Shown here: piece after piece, positions 61,417 through 64,000 of the stretch
Numbering within the stretch: position 1 is the first letter of the stretch
Layout of the letters: every line of letters starts with the position of its first letter
Source of the DNA: Xanthobacteraceae bacterium
Lineage (GTDB): Bacteria > Pseudomonadota > Alphaproteobacteria > Rhizobiales > Xanthobacteraceae
Assembly (NCBI GenBank): GCA_019746355.1
Contig: JAIESC010000096.1
Span: forward strand, 12,447 to 76,446
Reading direction: 5' to 3'
DNA length: 64,000 nucleotides
Made by a program: the position numbers and the translations under genes
The notes under the pieces: model-generated
The model's input: only the letters and a program-made list of their open reading frames with translations
The model's database searches: none
What the model was told of the DNA's origin: nothing

Positions 61417-62262
61417 TTGATCCGGTCCCTGCTTTACGTCCCGGCCAGCGCCGAGCGCTTCATCGCCAAGGCGCACGAGCGCGGCGCGGACGCGATCATC
61501 CTCGACCTCGAGGATGCGGTGGCGCGCTCCGAGAAGGCTCCGGCGCGGGCGAAGCTGCCCGACACCGTCAAGCGGGTCGGCCAGAACGGCGCGAAGGTTT
61601 TCGTGCGGATCAATGCCGACCTCGACATGATCCGGCTCGATGCGGAAGCGGCCTGCAAGGCCGGCGCGTTCGGGCTGTTTGTCCCGAAGGTGCAGACACC
61701 GGTGACACTGCAGGAGCTGGAGGCGCTGCTCGACAACACAGAACGTGGCCTGAAGCGGGACAAGACCGTGCTGGTGCCGATGATCGAGGACGCGGGCGCG
61801 GTGTTCGACGCGCGCACCATCGCGCGGGCGACGCCGCGGGTGTTCGCGCTCATTACGGGAGGCGAGGACCTGGCGACGGCGCTCGGCGCTGATCCCACGC
61901 CGGAGGTGCTGACGCCGCCGAAGCTCCTGGTGCATTACGCCGCCAAGGCCACCGGCGTGCAGTCGTTCGGATTGCTCCGCACCGTCGCCGACTACAATGA
62001 TCTTGCCGGCATCGAGAAGTCGGTGCGCGAGGCGCGGATGCACGGCTTCGACGGCGCGAGCTGCGTACATCCGGCCGTGGTGCCGATCCTCAACAAGGGT
62101 TTCTCGCCATCCGAGAAGGAGGTGGACAGCGCGCGGCGGACCGTCACGGCCTATGACGACGCGACGTCGAAGGGGCTCGGCGCGATCGAGCTCGACGGCA
62201 AGATGATCGACGAGCCGGTTTATCAGCGCGCCAAGGCGCTGCTCGCGAAGGTAAGGCCATGA
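61417..62262 (+). CDS. CitE-like (HpcH/HpaI family) acyl-CoA lyase
   Basis: A 281-residue TIM-barrel lyase that cleaves a beta-hydroxyacyl-CoA such as citramalyl- or malyl-CoA. Family motifs are RSLLYVPASAERFIAKA at the start, DAIILDLEDAVA near residue 25, VFVRINADLDMI, VPMIEDAGAVFDARTIA near residue 125 and LITGGEDLATALGA near residue 148 (Mg ligands E and D). The TTG start at 61417 has GAGGGAG seven bases upstream. It is divergent from the hydratase and coupled (ATGA) to the next gene. Confidence 0.9.
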   Translation: MIRSLLYVPASAERFIAKAHERGADAIILDLEDAVARSEKAPARAKLPDTVKRVGQNGAKVFVRINADLDMIRLDAEAACKAGAFGLFVPKVQTPVTLQELEALLDNTERGLKRDKTVLVPMIEDAGAVFDARTIARATPRVFALITGGEDLATALGADPTPEVLTPPKLLVHYAAKATGVQSFGLLRTVADYNDLAGIEKSVREARMHGFDGASCVHPAVVPILNKGFSPSEKEVDSARRTVTAYDDATSKGLGAIELDGKMIDEPVYQRAKALLAKVRP

Positions 62263-63251
62263 AGGCCGCTCAATTGAGCCGCACCGGCGGCAGCGAGGTC
62301 CTCGACATTGTCGACGTGCCGACGCCCGCGCCCGGCCCGGGCGAGGTGCTGGTGAAGGCTATCGCCATCGGCGTCAATTACTTCGACACCATGATCCGCA
62401 CCGGCCGCTACCGCTGGATGCCGAAACTGCCGTTCGTCCTCGGCAATGAAATGAGCGGCACCGTCGCGGCGCTGGGACCGGGCGTGACGACGCTGAAGGT
62501 CGGCCAGCCGGTTTTCATCGCCGGCTACGAGATCGGCAATCGCGGCGGGCTCTACGCGGAGTACGCGGCGGTGCCGGAAAAGGCCGCATGGCCGCTGCCC
62601 GCCAATGTCTCGGCCGAGGACGCAACGGCCCTGACCAACTATCAGCTTGCCTGGATCCTGCTGCATCACGCCGCCCGCGGCGTCGCGCCGAAGACCGTCG
62701 TCGTCTACGGCGCGGCCGGCGGCGTCGGCACGGCGCTGATCGACGTGGCAGGGCTCGCCGGCGCAACGGTGATCGGCACCGCGGGCTCCCAGGAAAAATG
62801 TGCCTTTGTGACGACCCGCGGCGCAGCGCACGCGATCAACTACAAGTCCGAGTCCGTGGTCGAGCGCGTGCTGGCGCTGACCGACGGCCGCGGCGCGGAC
62901 ATCGTGTTCGACCATGTCGCCGGCAAGGCCTTCACCGACGGGCTGAAGATGGCCGCCCCGCTTGGCATGCTCGTGTCCTATGCCGTTCTCGGCGGCATGC
63001 CCGAAACCGACCTGTTCAAGGAGATGCGGGCGAACATCGAGCGGAGCCCGGCCGTGCGCTGCTTCACCATGCACACCTACGACCACATGGAGGAGCCCCG
63101 CCGCGAGGCGATGGCGAAGGCGGTCGAGCTTCTCAGCAGCGGCAAGGTGAAGCCCGCCATCGCCGCCAGGTTTCCGCTCGCCGAGGTGCGCCGCGCGCAT
63201 GACATGATCGAGGCGCGCACGGCGAACGGGAAGATCGTTCTGGTGCCTTAG
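62259..63251 (+). CDS. NADPH:quinone oxidoreductase-like (MDR superfamily)
   Basis: A 330-residue medium-chain reductase without structural zinc ligands, so of the QOR/enoyl reductase kind. Marks are MKAAQLSRTGGSEVLDIVDVP, GVNYFDTMIRTGRYRWMPKLPFVLGNEMSGTVAALG and the cofactor motif VVYGAAGGVGTALIDVA near residue 148. Its start overlaps the lyase stop (ATGA). It may reduce an enoyl-CoA or quinone in the same pathway, but the family is broad. Confidence 0.88.
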   Translation: MKAAQLSRTGGSEVLDIVDVPTPAPGPGEVLVKAIAIGVNYFDTMIRTGRYRWMPKLPFVLGNEMSGTVAALGPGVTTLKVGQPVFIAGYEIGNRGGLYAEYAAVPEKAAWPLPANVSAEDATALTNYQLAWILLHHAARGVAPKTVVVYGAAGGVGTALIDVAGLAGATVIGTAGSQEKCAFVTTRGAAHAINYKSESVVERVLALTDGRGADIVFDHVAGKAFTDGLKMAAPLGMLVSYAVLGGMPETDLFKEMRANIERSPAVRCFTMHTYDHMEEPRREAMAKAVELLSSGKVKPAIAARFPLAEVRRAHDMIEARTANGKIVLVP

Positions 63252-63284
63252 AGCGAATTCCAGTTCGTTCGCACCGCTATCTCC

Positions 63285-63409
63285 ACGTCATGCGCGGGCT
63301 TGACCCGCGCATCTCGCTTAGGGACGCACTGTGCTCACCTGAGCGAGATGGCCGGGACATAGGCAAGCGAAGCGACGCCGTCCTTCCGACGGCTATGCCC
63401 GGCTATGAC
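63285..63409. repeat. Palindromic intergenic repeat
   Basis: CGTCATGCGCGGGCTTGACC at the left and GGCTATGCCCGGCTATGACG at the right form outer arms; internal pairs are GCGCGGGcttgaCCCGCGC, CTCGCT/AGCGAG and CGCCGTC/GACGGC. The convergent neighbours and form match the other repeats in the window. Confidence 0.7.
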
Positions 63410-63441
63410 GTCGGAGTGAACCATATCAAGCGAGAAGTGCC

Positions 63442-64000
63442 CTAACGCGCCGCGGCGGCTTCCGCGAGGCCGAAACTCAACACGTTGGTGGCGAACGCGG
63501 CATTCTCCGGCTGCACGTAAAGCCCGCGCTTGTCGGCAATCAGCTTGAAACGGCTGGTCAGGCCGACCACCGTCTCCGCGCCGCCCAGCACCAGGAAGCC
63601 GTCGCGCTCGGTGACGTCGGCGATCCGGTCGAGCACTGCGGACTTGGTGACCTGATCGAAATAGATCAGCACGTTGCGGCAGAACACCAGATCGAACCGG
63701 CCGAGATGCGCGAAGTCGTGCAGCAGGTTGATCGGCATGAACCGGACCATGCCGCGGATTTCCGGCGCGATCTGCCACAGCTCGCCGACCTGCGAGAAAT
63801 ATTTGATCAGCATCAGCGCCGGCAATCCGCGCTGCACCTCGAACTGGGTGTAGATGCCGGCCTTGGCCTTCTCCAGCACCTCGTTGGAAAGGTCGGTCGC
63901 GAGGATCTCGACGCGCCAGCCCCTCAGGTCCTTGCCCATTTCCTTGAGGCTGATGGCGAGCGAGTACGGCTCCTGCCCGGTCGACGCCGCCGCGCACCAG
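63442..64000 (-). CDS. cheR: Chemotaxis protein methyltransferase CheR (partial, N-terminus outside window)
   Basis: The C-terminal 185 or so residues of CheR, which methylates glutamates of chemoreceptors with SAM. WCAAASTGQEPYSLAISL at the window edge is the SAM motif; WRVEILATDLSNEVLEKAKAGIYTQFEVQRGLP, MPINLLHDFAHLGRFDLVFCRNVLIYFD and DGFLVLGGAETVVGLTSRF follow in family order. The stop is at 63442. The rest of a chemotaxis cluster may lie to the right. Confidence 0.93.
   Translation of the reverse strand, partial: WCAAASTGQEPYSLAISLKEMGKDLRGWRVEILATDLSNEVLEKAKAGIYTQFEVQRGLPALMLIKYFSQVGELWQIAPEIRGMVRFMPINLLHDFAHLGRFDLVFCRNVLIYFDQVTKSAVLDRIADVTERDGFLVLGGAETVVGLTSRFKLIADKRGLYVQPENAAFATNVLSFGLAEAAAAR

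Noticed and set aside
1..64000. CRISPR arrays, rRNA genes, phage structural genes, integrases
   Set aside because: No regular spaced repeats, rRNA sequence, capsid/tail motifs or integrase genes were seen in the window.

Overview
The window reads as the chromosome of a high-G+C alphaproteobacterium of the order Hyphomicrobiales (Rhizobiales), most like the Bradyrhizobium/Rhodopseudomonas/Pseudolabrys branch. The evidence is CtrA, SciP and FlbD together, a dense group of GANTC (CcrM-type) sites upstream of ctrA, a rhizobial-type PmtA, small DUF1153 and DUF1236 proteins, and palindromic intergenic repeats. The placement is inferred from gene content, not from a phylogeny.

Layout. (1) 1-6.7 kb, minus strand: an operon of a branched-chain-amino-acid-type ABC importer (livK-H-M-G-F) followed by a crotonase, a muconolactone-isomerase-like protein and a Rieske oxygenase that runs off the left edge; it looks like uptake and catabolism of an aromatic or related compound. 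A divergent aldo/keto reductase follows. (2) 8-13 kb: gene-poor ground with a DUF2189 membrane protein, two methyltransferases, small unknown ORFs and an IS-end remnant. (3) 13-18.5 kb: an ATP-grasp ligase, a FemAB/BioF2-like acyltransferase, a Wzx-type flippase and a nucleotidyltransferase-like/P-loop kinase fusion, probably making or decorating an exported surface molecule. (4) 18.7-33 kb: a purine (urate) catabolic block: NCS2 permease, PuuD urate oxidase, HIU hydrolase, a PuuE-UraD fusion, ureidoglycine aminohydrolase and ureidoglycolate lyase, and then glyoxylate assimilation by Gcl, Hyi, GlxR and glycerate 2-kinase, with two LysR regulators. This leads from urate to 2-phosphoglycerate, except that no allantoate amidohydrolase is present. 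A decayed 8-oxoguanine-deaminase-like gene and an internally deleted IS3-family element lie at its right end. (5) 34-36.5 kb: tRNA-Met, pmtA and mnmA. (6) 36.7-54.1 kb: flagellar and cell-cycle genes: fliK-flgD, sciP, fliF-G-H-N-flbD, flhA, fliJ/fliI and ctrA, with a few unrelated small genes between them. (7) 54-64 kb: a LysR/MBL/Bug-receptor group, a 2OG-Fe(II) oxygenase, a VOC protein, and a CoA-transferase/hydratase/CitE-like lyase set resembling itaconate or mesaconate degradation, then a quinone oxidoreductase and a truncated cheR.

Regulation seen in the sequence: a sigma-54 -24/-12 promoter before fliK; CtrA-like TTAA-N7-TTAAC variants before sciP, fliF, flhA and in the fliI/ctrA gap; paired GTTAAC half-sites and six GANTC sites upstream of ctrA; and A/T-rich motifs shared by the two divergent control regions of the purine block. 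All functions are inferred from family resemblance; no database search was run.
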